From positions 310,087 through 374,086 of the forward strand of contig NZ_JQKI01000001.1 in assembly GCF_000745965.1 (NCBI RefSeq): a stretch of DNA of 64,000 nucleotides. The letters are read 5' to 3'. Made by a program: the position numbers and the translations under genes. Every line of letters begins with the position of its first letter. Within the stretch, counting starts at the first letter, position 1. This document shows positions 41,372 to 50,352 of the stretch, one piece after another. Below the pieces are notes generated by a model. The model ran no database searches, had not been told where the DNA came from, and saw only the letters and a list, made by a program, of their open reading frames with translations. The DNA is from Edaphobacter aggregans DSM 19364 (lineage in GTDB: Bacteria; Acidobacteriota; Terriglobia; Terriglobales; Acidobacteriaceae).

Positions 41372-41722
41372 ATGAAGGACGCCACCAAATCCTCACCACT
41401 CTCTACTGCCGCGCAATACATCCTCCTCGCCCTCGCCAGCGAAGACCTGCACGGCTATGGCATCCTCCAGGAGATTGCCCGGCAGACCCAGGGCGCCTAT
41501 CGCATCGGCCCCGGCACCCTCTACGACAACCTGAAGAAGCTGATGGATGCCAAACTCGTCATCGACGCACCCCGCACCAGCCGCAACAAAGATGACGACC
41601 GCCGCTTCTACCGCCTCACTCCCGCAGGCCGTGTCGTCCTCTCCGCCGAGGTCGAACGCCTCCAAAGCATCGTCCAACAAGCCCAGCTCCGTCTCCGCGA
41701 AAGGAAGCCGCGCAACGTATGA
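41372..41722 (+). CDS. PadR-family transcriptional regulator of the ABC module
   Basis: The 116-residue protein has the compact PadR winged helix (YILLALASEDLHGYGILQEI, GPGTLYDNLKKLMDAKLVID, DDDRRFYRLTPAGRVVL) plus a short dimerisation helix. Its stop overlaps the next gene's start by four bases (ATGA). The palindrome array directly upstream points to autorepression of the whole padR-membrane protein-ABC operon, possibly relieved by the exporter's substrate. Confidence 0.9.
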   Translation: MKDATKSSPLSTAAQYILLALASEDLHGYGILQEIARQTQGAYRIGPGTLYDNLKKLMDAKLVIDAPRTSRNKDDDRRFYRLTPAGRVVLSAEVERLQSIVQQAQLRLRERKPRNV

Positions 41723-42111
41723 CATCGATCCTCCGCCTGGCCTATCGCGTCATCCTTCGATTGCATCCGCACTCCTTCCGCTCCGAATTCGGCGACGAGA
41801 TGTTGTGGATCTTCGACGAGCAGCTCCACTCCGGCACCGCGGCTGAGCTTCTGTTCGACGGCGTCCGTTCCCTCGTCACCCAGCACGCCGCACGCGAGCG
41901 CAGCCCCCAGGTCGTCGAAGGCTGCTATCACGAGATCAACTCCGCGCCACCACTCTTCCGATTCACCCAGGCAGGCTCCATCATCCTCACCATCGCCTTC
42001 GTCTTCAGCCTGCTCTTCACCCACCTGGTGCCAAAGGTCACGCGCACCGACTACGCCGCACAAAAGAGCTGGCTCTTCGCACGGATTCAGGTTCTCACTT
42101 CATTCCATTAG
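41719..42111 (+). CDS. Small membrane protein of the PadR-ABC operon
   Basis: The 130-residue protein begins with YRVILRLHPHSFRSEFGDEM, a motif common at the start of acidobacterial permease-like proteins linked to PadR, and has one clear membrane helix (about residues 85-105). It overlaps padR by 4 bp and precedes the ATPase gene by 22 bp. It could be an accessory subunit of the transporter. Function unknown. Confidence 0.7.
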   Translation: MTSILRLAYRVILRLHPHSFRSEFGDEMLWIFDEQLHSGTAAELLFDGVRSLVTQHAARERSPQVVEGCYHEINSAPPLFRFTQAGSIILTIAFVFSLLFTHLVPKVTRTDYAAQKSWLFARIQVLTSFH

Positions 42112-42133
42112 ATAGCCCGCAACGAGGCGATCC

Positions 42134-42898
42134 ATGATCGAGCTTCGCAACATCACGAAACGCTACTCCAGCCTAGCGGTGGTCGAAGACGTCAGCTTCG
42201 TTGCGCGCGCAGGTGAGATCACCGGCTACCTCGGCCCCAACGGCTCCGGCAAATCCACCACGATGAAGATCATCACCGGCCTCATCGAGCCCAGCTCCGG
42301 CGAAGTGCTCTTCGACGGCCGCCCAATTCGCGACGACCTGATGGCCTACCGCCAGCGCATGGGCTACGTTCCCGAGGAGCCGCATCTCTACACGCACCTC
42401 AGTGGCATCGAGTACCTCGTCATGGTCGCGCAGCTTCGCGCCATGGATCGCACCGCGGCCAACGTGCGCATACGCGGCCTTCTGCGCCTCTTCGGCCTCT
42501 ACAGCGACCGCGACGTTCCCATGTCTTCCTACTCCAAGGGCATGCGCCAGAAGATCCTTCTCTCCGCCGCGCTCCTGCACAACCCCGATCTCGTCCTGCT
42601 CGACGAGCCCTTCTCCGGACTCGACGTCGGCACATCGCTGGTGCTGCGCAGCCTCATCGAAGAGCTCGCCCGTCGCGGCAAGGTCGTCCTCTTCAGCTCG
42701 CATGAGCTCGAGACCGTCGAACGCATCTGCTCCCACGTCATCATCCTGCATCGCGGCAAGGTCGTCGCCGACGACTCCATCGAGCACCTCCGCACACTCA
42801 TGGAGCTGCCCACGCTCGAAGGCATCTTCTCCCAGCTCGCCATCGAGCATGACTTCCTTGCCATCTCACGCGAGATCGCGGACCTCATCCATGCATAG
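42134..42898 (+). CDS. ABC transporter ATP-binding protein
   Basis: The 254-residue ATPase has Walker A (GPNGSGKSTTMK), Q-loop, signature (YSKGMRQKIL, a drug/antibiotic-exporter variant of LSGGQ), Walker B (LVLLDEPFSGLD) and H-loop (LFSSHELETVE). The order and the signature point to the DrrA/CcmA-like exporter class. It powers the permease encoded next (166 bp later). Export of a lipid, antibiotic or other hydrophobic compound is likely; the substrate is not visible. Confidence 0.93.
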   Translation: MIELRNITKRYSSLAVVEDVSFVARAGEITGYLGPNGSGKSTTMKIITGLIEPSSGEVLFDGRPIRDDLMAYRQRMGYVPEEPHLYTHLSGIEYLVMVAQLRAMDRTAANVRIRGLLRLFGLYSDRDVPMSSYSKGMRQKILLSAALLHNPDLVLLDEPFSGLDVGTSLVLRSLIEELARRGKVVLFSSHELETVERICSHVIILHRGKVVADDSIEHLRTLMELPTLEGIFSQLAIEHDFLAISREIADLIHA

Positions 42899-42961
42899 AC
42901 CATGTCATCTGCCGTATAGAAACCGATGGGGCAAACGTAAACAGACGTCACGAAAAACAGT

Positions 42962-43026
42962 GTCATCCTCAGCGGATCCTGAAGCGAACGAAGTGAGTCG
43001 AAGGGGTAGTCGAAGGATCTGCGGTT
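42962..43026 (+). repeat. Dispersed GTCATCC-type repeat, copy B
   Basis: Starting GTCATCCTCAGCGGATCCTG and ending AAGGATCTGCGGTT, this element lies in the gap between the ATPase and permease genes. It resembles the copies at 2623-2661 and 62936-62972. It does not disturb a reading frame. Confidence 0.7.
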
Positions 43027-43064
43027 CGCGTGCAGCGCCACTTCTCTTGAAGGAATTCGTGAAT

Positions 43065-44771
43065 ATGCTTGGACAGTTAATACCACCAAGCTGGAACCGC
43101 TTCATATTCCAGTTCCGCGTCCTCTATCGCGTCTTCCTCCTCCGCGTCATCGATCTCGAGGTCCTCTCCTCCGACGGCGACCCCTCGCGCCTCATGGGCC
43201 AGTTCGCCTCCGTCTTCGCCACCCTTAGCTTCTTCTGCACCTTCCCCGTGCCGTTCCTCATCGTCGGGCGTCGCCCCATCCCCGTACCTGCCGCCTACAT
43301 GTTCGAGCACTTCTTCATCGAGACCACGATGTCCATCGCCGGGCTCATGGCTGTCCTCAGCTGGGACTCCGCCTTTCCCGACCGCCGCGACATGCTCGTC
43401 CTCGGTCCTCTGCCCATGCGCTCGAGCACCCTCTTCTTCTCGAAGATCGCCGCCCTCTTTGCCGCGCCCGCGCTGGCGATCCTCAGCTTCAACCTCTTCA
43501 CAGGCTTCGGATGGCCCCTGGTCTTCGCCGTCGGGGTCGGCAGTCAGTTCAGCCTGCTGCGCACGCTGCCCGCCTACTGGTTCACCGTCTTCGCCGCAGG
43601 AGCCTTCCTCGTCTTCACCGTGCTCGCTCTTCAGGGACTCGCCGCCAACCTGCTTCCGCGCCAGATCTTCCTGCGCCTCTCCGCAATATTGCAGGCAGCC
43701 GCGCTGTGCCTTCTGCTCAGCGCCTACTTCCTCGGCCCTTCCTTCAACTCGCCCGCCGCCCTCGCCGCGCCCCAGAACCAGCGCACGCTTCAGTGGCTCC
43801 CGGCCTACTGGTTCCTCGGACTCTTCAATCAGTTAAACGGCTCCATGCGTCCTGAGCTTGCGCCCCTCGCGCATCACGCCTGGATCGCGCTTGCTCTGTC
43901 GGCTCTCGGCGCACTCACCGCCCTGCTGCTCTCCTACTTCCGCATGCTTCCCCGTATCGTCGAGCAGCCGGACATCCTGCCCTCCGCGCGTACGCGCTCC
44001 TTCGGCCTCGGCTTCTCGCTCGGAACATCGCTGGCCGGAGTCATCACTCTCTTCAGCCTGCGCACCCTGCTCCGCAGCCGACAGCACCGCATGATCCTCA
44101 GCTTCTACGTCGGCATCGGACTCACCATCATCCTCGGCTTCATCGACACGAAGTTCGTACAGGCCGGCGCATTGCATCCGGGATTGAACACAACCTTCCT
44201 TCTCGCCAGCGTCCTCACCGTCTCACTCACCGTCCTCGCCCTGCGCGTCGTCATCGCCATCCCCATCACGCTGCGCGCCAACTGGATCTTCCGCGTCACC
44301 CAGGTTCGTCAGGCACACCGGTACCACCGCGCCGTCCGCGTCTCTCTGCTACTCATCGGAGTCGCTCCCGCGCTGCTGGCTCTCTCCACGGCTCTCTTCC
44401 AAGGAGACCCCCCTCCACAGATCGCCGGCCACCTCATCACGATGGCGCTCCTCGGCATCCTCATCGTCGAGCTCTGCCTCCTCACCTTCCAGAAGATCTC
44501 TTTCGCCTGCTCCTACCTGCCCGGCAAGGCGAACCTCCACTTCGTCTTCTGGGCCGCGCTCTTCGCCTCCATCTACTGGCTCAAACAAGCCGCAGACTTC
44601 GAAGGCCGCATGCTCGCCAACCCCCGCAGCTTCGCACTCATGGTCGCCGTTCTCGCCGTCGCCGCAATCCTCCTGCACGTCGTCACCAGCCTGCGAGCGC
44701 GACAGTCCACCCAGCTCATCTTCGAAGAAGACCTGCTGCCCGAGATCGTCTCACTCAAGCTAAACCAGTGA
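43065..44771 (+). CDS. ABC transporter permease of the PadR-linked exporter
   Basis: The ~568-residue protein has about ten to twelve hydrophobic segments and no soluble domain. It would be the membrane partner of the upstream ATPase. ATG 43065 is preferred (AAGGA ten bases before); GTG 43059 is nearer to it and also possible. The long open frame upstream runs out of phase through the ATPase gene and is not coding. Length is roughly twice that of typical half-permeases, so one copy or a homodimer could complete the transporter. Confidence 0.85.
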   Translation: MLGQLIPPSWNRFIFQFRVLYRVFLLRVIDLEVLSSDGDPSRLMGQFASVFATLSFFCTFPVPFLIVGRRPIPVPAAYMFEHFFIETTMSIAGLMAVLSWDSAFPDRRDMLVLGPLPMRSSTLFFSKIAALFAAPALAILSFNLFTGFGWPLVFAVGVGSQFSLLRTLPAYWFTVFAAGAFLVFTVLALQGLAANLLPRQIFLRLSAILQAAALCLLLSAYFLGPSFNSPAALAAPQNQRTLQWLPAYWFLGLFNQLNGSMRPELAPLAHHAWIALALSALGALTALLLSYFRMLPRIVEQPDILPSARTRSFGLGFSLGTSLAGVITLFSLRTLLRSRQHRMILSFYVGIGLTIILGFIDTKFVQAGALHPGLNTTFLLASVLTVSLTVLALRVVIAIPITLRANWIFRVTQVRQAHRYHRAVRVSLLLIGVAPALLALSTALFQGDPPPQIAGHLITMALLGILIVELCLLTFQKISFACSYLPGKANLHFVFWAALFASIYWLKQAADFEGRMLANPRSFALMVAVLAVAAILLHVVTSLRARQSTQLIFEEDLLPEIVSLKLNQ

Positions 44772-44784
44772 CGGGCGCCAAGGT

Positions 44785-45147
44785 CTACTTCGGCTTATCG
44801 AGAAAGGTATACAGCGCTGTGATGCGTTCGCCGGCGACCACCACCACATCAAGCCCTGTGACGGCTGGCTCCTGCCCGGCAGGCCCGAACCCCCACCCAA
44901 GTCTTCCCAGGCCATGAAAGGCATCCAGCGGCTCACGCTCGACAAAGACGAACTCCGGAAACCTACGCAGCAAACTCTCCACGGCCTCATCCAGGGCCGC
45001 ATAACCGGAATGCCTTCCTTCAGGATCGATGAAGACACCATCGGTGGCCCAGATCTCGGAAATCACGGCGAGACGTTTTGCCCGGTCACGCTCTCCAAAC
45101 ACGCCGTGCAGGTTCAGCTTCATCAACTCCTCGGTCGATCTCGGCAT
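44785..45147 (-). CDS. NTF2/SnoaL-like small protein
   Basis: The 120-residue product MPRSTEELMKLNLHGVFGER with RHSGYAALDEAVESLLRRFP and AGERITALYTFLDKP follows the SnoaL-like ketosteroid-isomerase fold, probably as a small cytoplasmic enzyme or binding protein. ATG 45147 has GGAGAG six bases upstream; ATG 45159 is an alternative. It converges with the ABC permease (13 bp) and diverges from yidC. Its substrate is unknown. Confidence 0.75.
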   Translation of the reverse strand: MPRSTEELMKLNLHGVFGERDRAKRLAVISEIWATDGVFIDPEGRHSGYAALDEAVESLLRRFPEFVFVEREPLDAFHGLGRLGWGFGPAGQEPAVTGLDVVVVAGERITALYTFLDKPK

Positions 45148-45383
45148 GGGTCTCTCCATGAATATTCCGTCTTTGAACTCGCGACTCAGATACAGCGACG
45201 ACACCGAAGCACTGGCGGGCCAAACGCTGAGCCCCCGGGTGGGTCATGTATCCATAGATACTAAGTTAGTTCGGCTTGAATTTACGCCACTTCCCGGCAC
45301 CATTTACCATAGAAGTTGCGTCTTTCGCGCCCCCGGCGCGTCCGTGCGTAAGTCCACGTCGTAACAGAACAGGAACCATCCCC

Positions 45384-47198
45384 TTGGCAGAGTTCAAAAA
45401 CCCAAATCAGCAAGGCGGCGGCGGGCAGGACAGCCGATCGCTCTTCGTCATGATGTTCCTCATGCTGGCGGTCTTCTTCGGCCTCAGCTACTACCGCCAG
45501 AAGACGAACCCCCAGACGGCGAACCCGCAGCACGTGTCCTCCAACGCCCCCGCGCCCACTCAGTCGCAGCCCGCCGCCCAGCAGGCGGCGCCCGACGCAG
45601 CCGTCCCGGCGCCCACCGCCGCGAAGCCTTCTGCCACCCCCGCCGTTCAGGCCGCCGCCGAGCAGACCACCGTCGTCGAAAACGAGCTCTACCGCATCGA
45701 GTTCACCAATCGCGGAGCCCAGGTCAAGAGCTGGATCCTCAAACAGTACAAGGACTCCGACAACAAGCCCCTGAACCTCGTCCACACCCAGGCCGCCGAG
45801 CAGTACGGCTACCCGCTCTCGCTCCACACCTACGACGCCGCCCTCAGCACCGCGCTCAAGCAGGCGCTCTTCCAGCCCTCGGCCACCGGCAACGTCACCG
45901 CGCCCGCAACCCTCACCTTCAAGTACTCCGCCAACGGCGTCGACGTCACCAAGACCTTCTCCTTTGATGAGACCTACGTCCTCCACGCCGACGTCCAGGT
46001 CATCCGCAACGGCTCGCCCGTCCGCGCGCTCATCGCCTGGCCCGGCGGCTTCGGCGACCAGGACCATGCCGAGGCCTACGCCGGCGCCGAGGTCGACCTC
46101 TCCCGCAACGCGACCGAGGAGCACTTCGCCGCCAAGAAGGTCTCCGGCGGCGACACCCTCAATGGTCCCTTCGACTGGGCCGGCACCTCCGACACCTACT
46201 TCGCCGCCGTCTTCCTCCCCGACTCGCCAGGCACCGCCACCGTCGCCACGCTCCACAACGAGCTCGACGTCGCCAGGACCATCAAGCGCACCGGCTTCGG
46301 CTCCGGCTCGCCCGCCAAGGGAGCCATCAACGTCTCCGTCCTCGGTGCCGCGCTAGGCGATACCAGCGGCCACACCCAGACCCGCGTCTACGCCGGCCCC
46401 AAGGCCGTCAACATCCTCCGCAACATCTACTCCACCCCGTACAACGGCAAGCGCGTCTCGCTCGAGCCTCTGCTCGACTTCGGCTTCTGGGGCATCATCG
46501 GCAAGTTCCTCTTCCTCACCCTTCAGTGGATCCACTTGCACATCGTCGGCAACTGGGGATGGGCCATCATCGCCCTCACCCTCATCATCAACGTGCTTCT
46601 CCTCCCGCTGCGCATCAAGACCATGCAGTCCGGCCTCAAGATGCAGCGCATCCAGCCCCAGATGGACGCCATCAAGGAGAAGTACAAGAAGTACAAGATC
46701 AACGATCCCAAGCGCAACGAGATGAACGTGGAGATCATGAAGCTCCAGAAGGACAACGGAGTGAACATGTTCGGAGGCTGCATCCCGACCCTCGTCCAGC
46801 TCCCGCTGCTCTTCGCCTTCTTCACCATGCTCCCCAAGGTCGTCGAGCTGCGCCACGCCCACTGGGGCTGGCTGCCCGACCTCACCGCCGCCGACCCGTA
46901 CCACATCCTGCCCATCGTCATGGTCGTCAGCCAGTTCCTCATGCAGTTCTACACGCCATCCCCCGGCGTCGACCCGCAGCAGCAGAAGATGATGGCCTTC
47001 ATGATGCCCGCCATCTCCGGCTACTTCGTCTGGAACTACGCCTCCGGCCTCGGCCTCTACTGGGCCGTCGGAAACTTCTTCGGCATCGCCCAGCAGATGA
47101 TCATGAACCGCACCTCCCTCGGCCGCGAGATGCGCGAGATCGCCGCCAAACGAGCCCGCCGCAAAGCCGGAGCCCCCGTCATCCAGGGCAAACGCTGA
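45384..47198 (+). CDS. yidC: Membrane protein insertase YidC
   Basis: YidC inserts and folds inner-membrane proteins alone or with Sec. The ~604-residue protein has an N-terminal anchor helix (SLFVMMFLMLAVFFGLSYY), an Ala/Pro-rich linker and the periplasmic P1 domain (~80-330). The core five-helix region follows (LHIVGNWGWAIIALTLIINV, LPLRIKTMQSGLKMQRIQP, FGGCIPTLVQLPLLFAFF). TTG 45384 fits the family start (LAEFKNPNQQ), with AGGA nine bases upstream; no in-frame ATG is better. Upstream partners rnpA-yidD are separated by the ABC module, downstream jag by a large permease. A terminator follows. Confidence 0.95.
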   Translation: MAEFKNPNQQGGGGQDSRSLFVMMFLMLAVFFGLSYYRQKTNPQTANPQHVSSNAPAPTQSQPAAQQAAPDAAVPAPTAAKPSATPAVQAAAEQTTVVENELYRIEFTNRGAQVKSWILKQYKDSDNKPLNLVHTQAAEQYGYPLSLHTYDAALSTALKQALFQPSATGNVTAPATLTFKYSANGVDVTKTFSFDETYVLHADVQVIRNGSPVRALIAWPGGFGDQDHAEAYAGAEVDLSRNATEEHFAAKKVSGGDTLNGPFDWAGTSDTYFAAVFLPDSPGTATVATLHNELDVARTIKRTGFGSGSPAKGAINVSVLGAALGDTSGHTQTRVYAGPKAVNILRNIYSTPYNGKRVSLEPLLDFGFWGIIGKFLFLTLQWIHLHIVGNWGWAIIALTLIINVLLLPLRIKTMQSGLKMQRIQPQMDAIKEKYKKYKINDPKRNEMNVEIMKLQKDNGVNMFGGCIPTLVQLPLLFAFFTMLPKVVELRHAHWGWLPDLTAADPYHILPIVMVVSQFLMQFYTPSPGVDPQQQKMMAFMMPAISGYFVWNYASGLGLYWAVGNFFGIAQQMIMNRTSLGREMREIAAKRARRKAGAPVIQGKR

Positions 47199-47217
47199 AC
47201 GATACGAACGACCGAAG

Positions 47218-47235
47218 GGCTCCCGCAAGGGAGCC
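47218..47235 (+). terminator. Rho-independent terminator of yidC
   Basis: GGCTCCC (47218-47224) pairs with GGGAGCC (47229-47235) and is followed by TTTCCTTTTG. It ends the yidC transcript before the permease gene. Confidence 0.85.
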
Positions 47236-47427
47236 TTTCCTTTTGCCTATCCTAACTTGTCCAATAGCGGACATCGATCCCTGAAATCGAACAGCCACGC
47301 CTTCTCTCCCGTCCTCTAAGTTGCTGATCTCCCGTAAAAGCAGCCCCTCACGCAATGGCCTCGGACGTGCAACTTTCTGGAACCACGGCACCGTTCTGCG
47401 CCGTACCTGATCTGTGACTGGAGAGTA

Positions 47428-49980
47428 ATGATGGAAGCGATCCTCAACGACCTGCGTCATGGACTACGCCGCCTGCGCCGCGCGCCCGGCTTCACCTTCA
47501 CCGCGCTCGTCACCCTCGCCCTCGGCATCGGAGCCACCACCGCCATCTTCACTCTTACCTACCAGGTCGTCCTCCGCTCTATGCCCGTCGACCATCCCGA
47601 GCAGCTCTACAAGGTCGGCAAAGAGATTGAGTGCTGCGTCGATGGCGGGCTCCAGGGTCACTGGCGGATCTTCTCCTACGACCTCTACCGCACCCTCCGC
47701 GACCATACCCCCGGCATCGACGGGATGGCCGCCGTCCAGGCCGGAAACATCACCATCGGCGTACGCCGCAAGAGCGACACTGCCGCGCAGCCGCTCGAAG
47801 CCCGCGCCATCTCCGGCAACTACTTCTCCGTCCTCGGCGTGAAGCCCTTCGCCGGACGCCTCCTCACCCCCGACGACGACAAAGAAGGTGCGCCTCCGGT
47901 CGCCGTCATCAGTCACGCTATCTGGCAGTCCAAGTTCAACAGCGATCCAACTCTTGTCGGCTCCTCCGTCACCTTTACCGGTCATCCCTTCACCATCGTC
48001 GGTATCACCGCCAAAGGCTTTCTCGGTGATCGCAACTCCGCCGACCCCGCGGGCGTCTGGATTCCTCTCGCAGAGGAGCCAATCCTTGAACCGGAGCGCA
48101 AACTCTACATCCTGCCGCAGTCTCACTGGCTCGATATCCTCGTCCGCATCCGCGACCCCCGCTCCGTGCCCGCCGTCCAAAGCGCTATGCAGGTTGAGCT
48201 CCTACGCTGGATCCGCGCCAACCGTGGCGCGGCAACGCACGACTCTGAAGCCGATATCGCCAAGCAGACCACCGAGCTCGCCCCCGCCAGCGACGGCATC
48301 AACAACCTTCGCGACGAGTACGAAAAGAGCCTCACCATGCTGCAACTCATCGCTGCCTTCGTCCTCGTCATCGCCTGCGCCAACCTCGCTAACCTCATGC
48401 TCGTCCGCGGCGTAGCCCGCCGGCAGGAGCTCAGCGTCCGTAGCGCCCTTGGTGCCTCCCGCTCTCGCCTTGTTCGCGAGATGCTCGTCGAATCCATCAC
48501 GCTCGCCATCTTCGGCGGCGCTCTCGGCCTCTTCGTTGCCTACGCCGGCGTCAAGGCCATCCTTGCCATCGTCATGCGCGGCGTCTCCGTCAATCCCCTC
48601 AGCGCCTCGCCCTCGCTCCCCGTCCTGCTCTTCGCTCTCGCCGTTTCCGCCATCACCGGCGTGCTCTTCGGCATCGCTCCCGCACTGCTCGCCTCACGGC
48701 TCGACCCCGCCGATGCTCTGCGCGGAGCTAATCGCACCACCGGAAACGTCAGCGGACTCCAGCGCGCTCTCGTCATCCTCCAGGCCGCGCTCTCCGTCGC
48801 TCTCGTCAGCACCTCCGGCCTCCTCATCCTCAGCCTCCAGCGGCTTCAGCAGCAGGACTTCCGCTTCGAGACCCACGGCCGCCTCATCGCCTTTACCGAT
48901 CTTCAGTCCGCCGGCTACCAGTACGAGCAACTCGATGGACTCTACCGGCGGATCGACCAGACATTCGCCGCCATTCCCAACCTCTCCGACACCTCCTACG
49001 CCACCTACAGTCCCATGTCCTACAACAACTGGGGAACAGGCATTGCCATTCACGGTGGCGACCCCAACGCCCAGCTCAACGCCAGCTACACCTCCGTCAG
49101 TCCCCGTTTCTTCGACGCCGTTGGAACCCGCGTGCTTCAGGGACGCGTCTTTACCGAGAGCGATACCGCGACCAGCACGCACGTCGCCGTCGTCAATCAG
49201 ACCTTCGTCAAAAAGTTCCTCAACGGCAAGCAGCCGATCGGCCTGCACTTTGGCCCTGATCCCAGCATGACCGGCGAGTATGAGATCGTCGGTGTCGTCG
49301 ACGACAGCAAGTACGGTGACCCCTCACGCCCCACCAACCCCATGTTCTTCACCCCTATGGCGCAGACCACCAACTTCGAAACCATCGACGCCCCGGCTGT
49401 CATGCGCGAGCAGGCCATCAAGGGCGAGCGCTTCAAGCACTACGCCTCAAATCTCATTGTCCGCTACCAGGGCGACCCTGCCGAGGCCACGGCCCAGGTC
49501 CGCAAGGCGCTCGCGCGGATCGACTCCAACATCCCCATCCGCCAGCTCACCACCTACGACGAGCAGGTCGGCAACTACTTCACCCGCCAGACCCTGGTCG
49601 TCCGCCTCACTGCCATCTTCGGCGTGCTCGCCCTTATCCTCGCCTCCATCGGGCTCTACGGAGTCACTGCCTACAGCGTCGCCCGCCGCATCCCCGAGAT
49701 CGGCCTCCGCATGGCTCTCGGGGCCGACCGCGCCAGCGTCGTCCGCCTCATCCTCAAGGGAGCCGCCACACAGATCGCCATCGGCCTCGCTATCGGCGTT
49801 CCCGCTGCCCTCATCGCCGGACACTTGCTCCAGTCGCAGCTCTACCAGGTCACCGGCTACAATCCCCGGACCATCCTTGCCGCCTGCGCCGCTCTCATCC
49901 TCAGCGCCGTCGTCGCAAGCGTCATGCCCGCACGCCGCGCCTCTGCCGTCGAGCCAATGCAGGCCCTCCGCACCGAATGA
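47428..49980 (+). CDS. Acidobacterial duplicated orphan permease (MacB/FtsX-type)
   Basis: The 850-residue protein has an N-terminal helix (LRRAPGFTFTALVTLALGIG), a large extracytoplasmic MacB-type domain (~50-330) and a first FtsX domain (~350-470). A second periplasmic domain (~490-720) and a C-terminal FtsX domain ending in MPARRASAVEPMQALR follow. This doubled architecture without its own ATPase is the hallmark of the ADOP family abundant in acidobacteria. Partner ATPases are usually elsewhere. ATG 47428 follows a GGAGAG. It interrupts the normal yidC-jag neighbourhood. Confidence 0.93.
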   Translation: MMEAILNDLRHGLRRLRRAPGFTFTALVTLALGIGATTAIFTLTYQVVLRSMPVDHPEQLYKVGKEIECCVDGGLQGHWRIFSYDLYRTLRDHTPGIDGMAAVQAGNITIGVRRKSDTAAQPLEARAISGNYFSVLGVKPFAGRLLTPDDDKEGAPPVAVISHAIWQSKFNSDPTLVGSSVTFTGHPFTIVGITAKGFLGDRNSADPAGVWIPLAEEPILEPERKLYILPQSHWLDILVRIRDPRSVPAVQSAMQVELLRWIRANRGAATHDSEADIAKQTTELAPASDGINNLRDEYEKSLTMLQLIAAFVLVIACANLANLMLVRGVARRQELSVRSALGASRSRLVREMLVESITLAIFGGALGLFVAYAGVKAILAIVMRGVSVNPLSASPSLPVLLFALAVSAITGVLFGIAPALLASRLDPADALRGANRTTGNVSGLQRALVILQAALSVALVSTSGLLILSLQRLQQQDFRFETHGRLIAFTDLQSAGYQYEQLDGLYRRIDQTFAAIPNLSDTSYATYSPMSYNNWGTGIAIHGGDPNAQLNASYTSVSPRFFDAVGTRVLQGRVFTESDTATSTHVAVVNQTFVKKFLNGKQPIGLHFGPDPSMTGEYEIVGVVDDSKYGDPSRPTNPMFFTPMAQTTNFETIDAPAVMREQAIKGERFKHYASNLIVRYQGDPAEATAQVRKALARIDSNIPIRQLTTYDEQVGNYFTRQTLVVRLTAIFGVLALILASIGLYGVTAYSVARRIPEIGLRMALGADRASVVRLILKGAATQIAIGLAIGVPAALIAGHLLQSQLYQVTGYNPRTILAACAALILSAVVASVMPARRASAVEPMQALRTE

Positions 49981-50352
49981 TCCATCGCCGGGTGCCCATT
50001 CATGTGGCTTCATCGATGAGCAGGTCATTCGCGCAATGCGCGAACCGTTCTCTTCGCTCCCGAAATACTTCAGGCACACGCTGAAACCCGCACCAGCCGC
50101 GGCCCCAACCCACTTCTCCACAGCCGTTTTCTTGACACCGCCTGCTATTCTTAAATAAGAGAGAAAGAAAAAGAGCCCGGCCACCCGCCGGGCTCTGTCG
50201 TCTCCCCGAGAGCGGCCTACTTCACCGGAAGTACGGACCTATCTCCCATCCATTGAATACTTTGCACACTTTTGACGGGCGGGTGGGGTCCCCGGAGTTT
50301 TACTCCAGTGCAAACTTTTGTCACGCTTCTTCCGTATACTGAAGAGGTCCCG
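49981..50352. other. Intergenic region with degenerate repeats and a hairpin
   Basis: Holds sequences of the GGGTGCCC type common in acidobacterial intergenic DNA (near 49990-50030). It also has a perfect hairpin AGAGCCCGG/CCGGGCTCT (50172-50196), with an A-run on its left that would be a T-run for minus-strand transcripts, and a GGGTGGGGTCCCCGG segment (near 50280) related to the one inside jag. No gene seen. Confidence 0.55.
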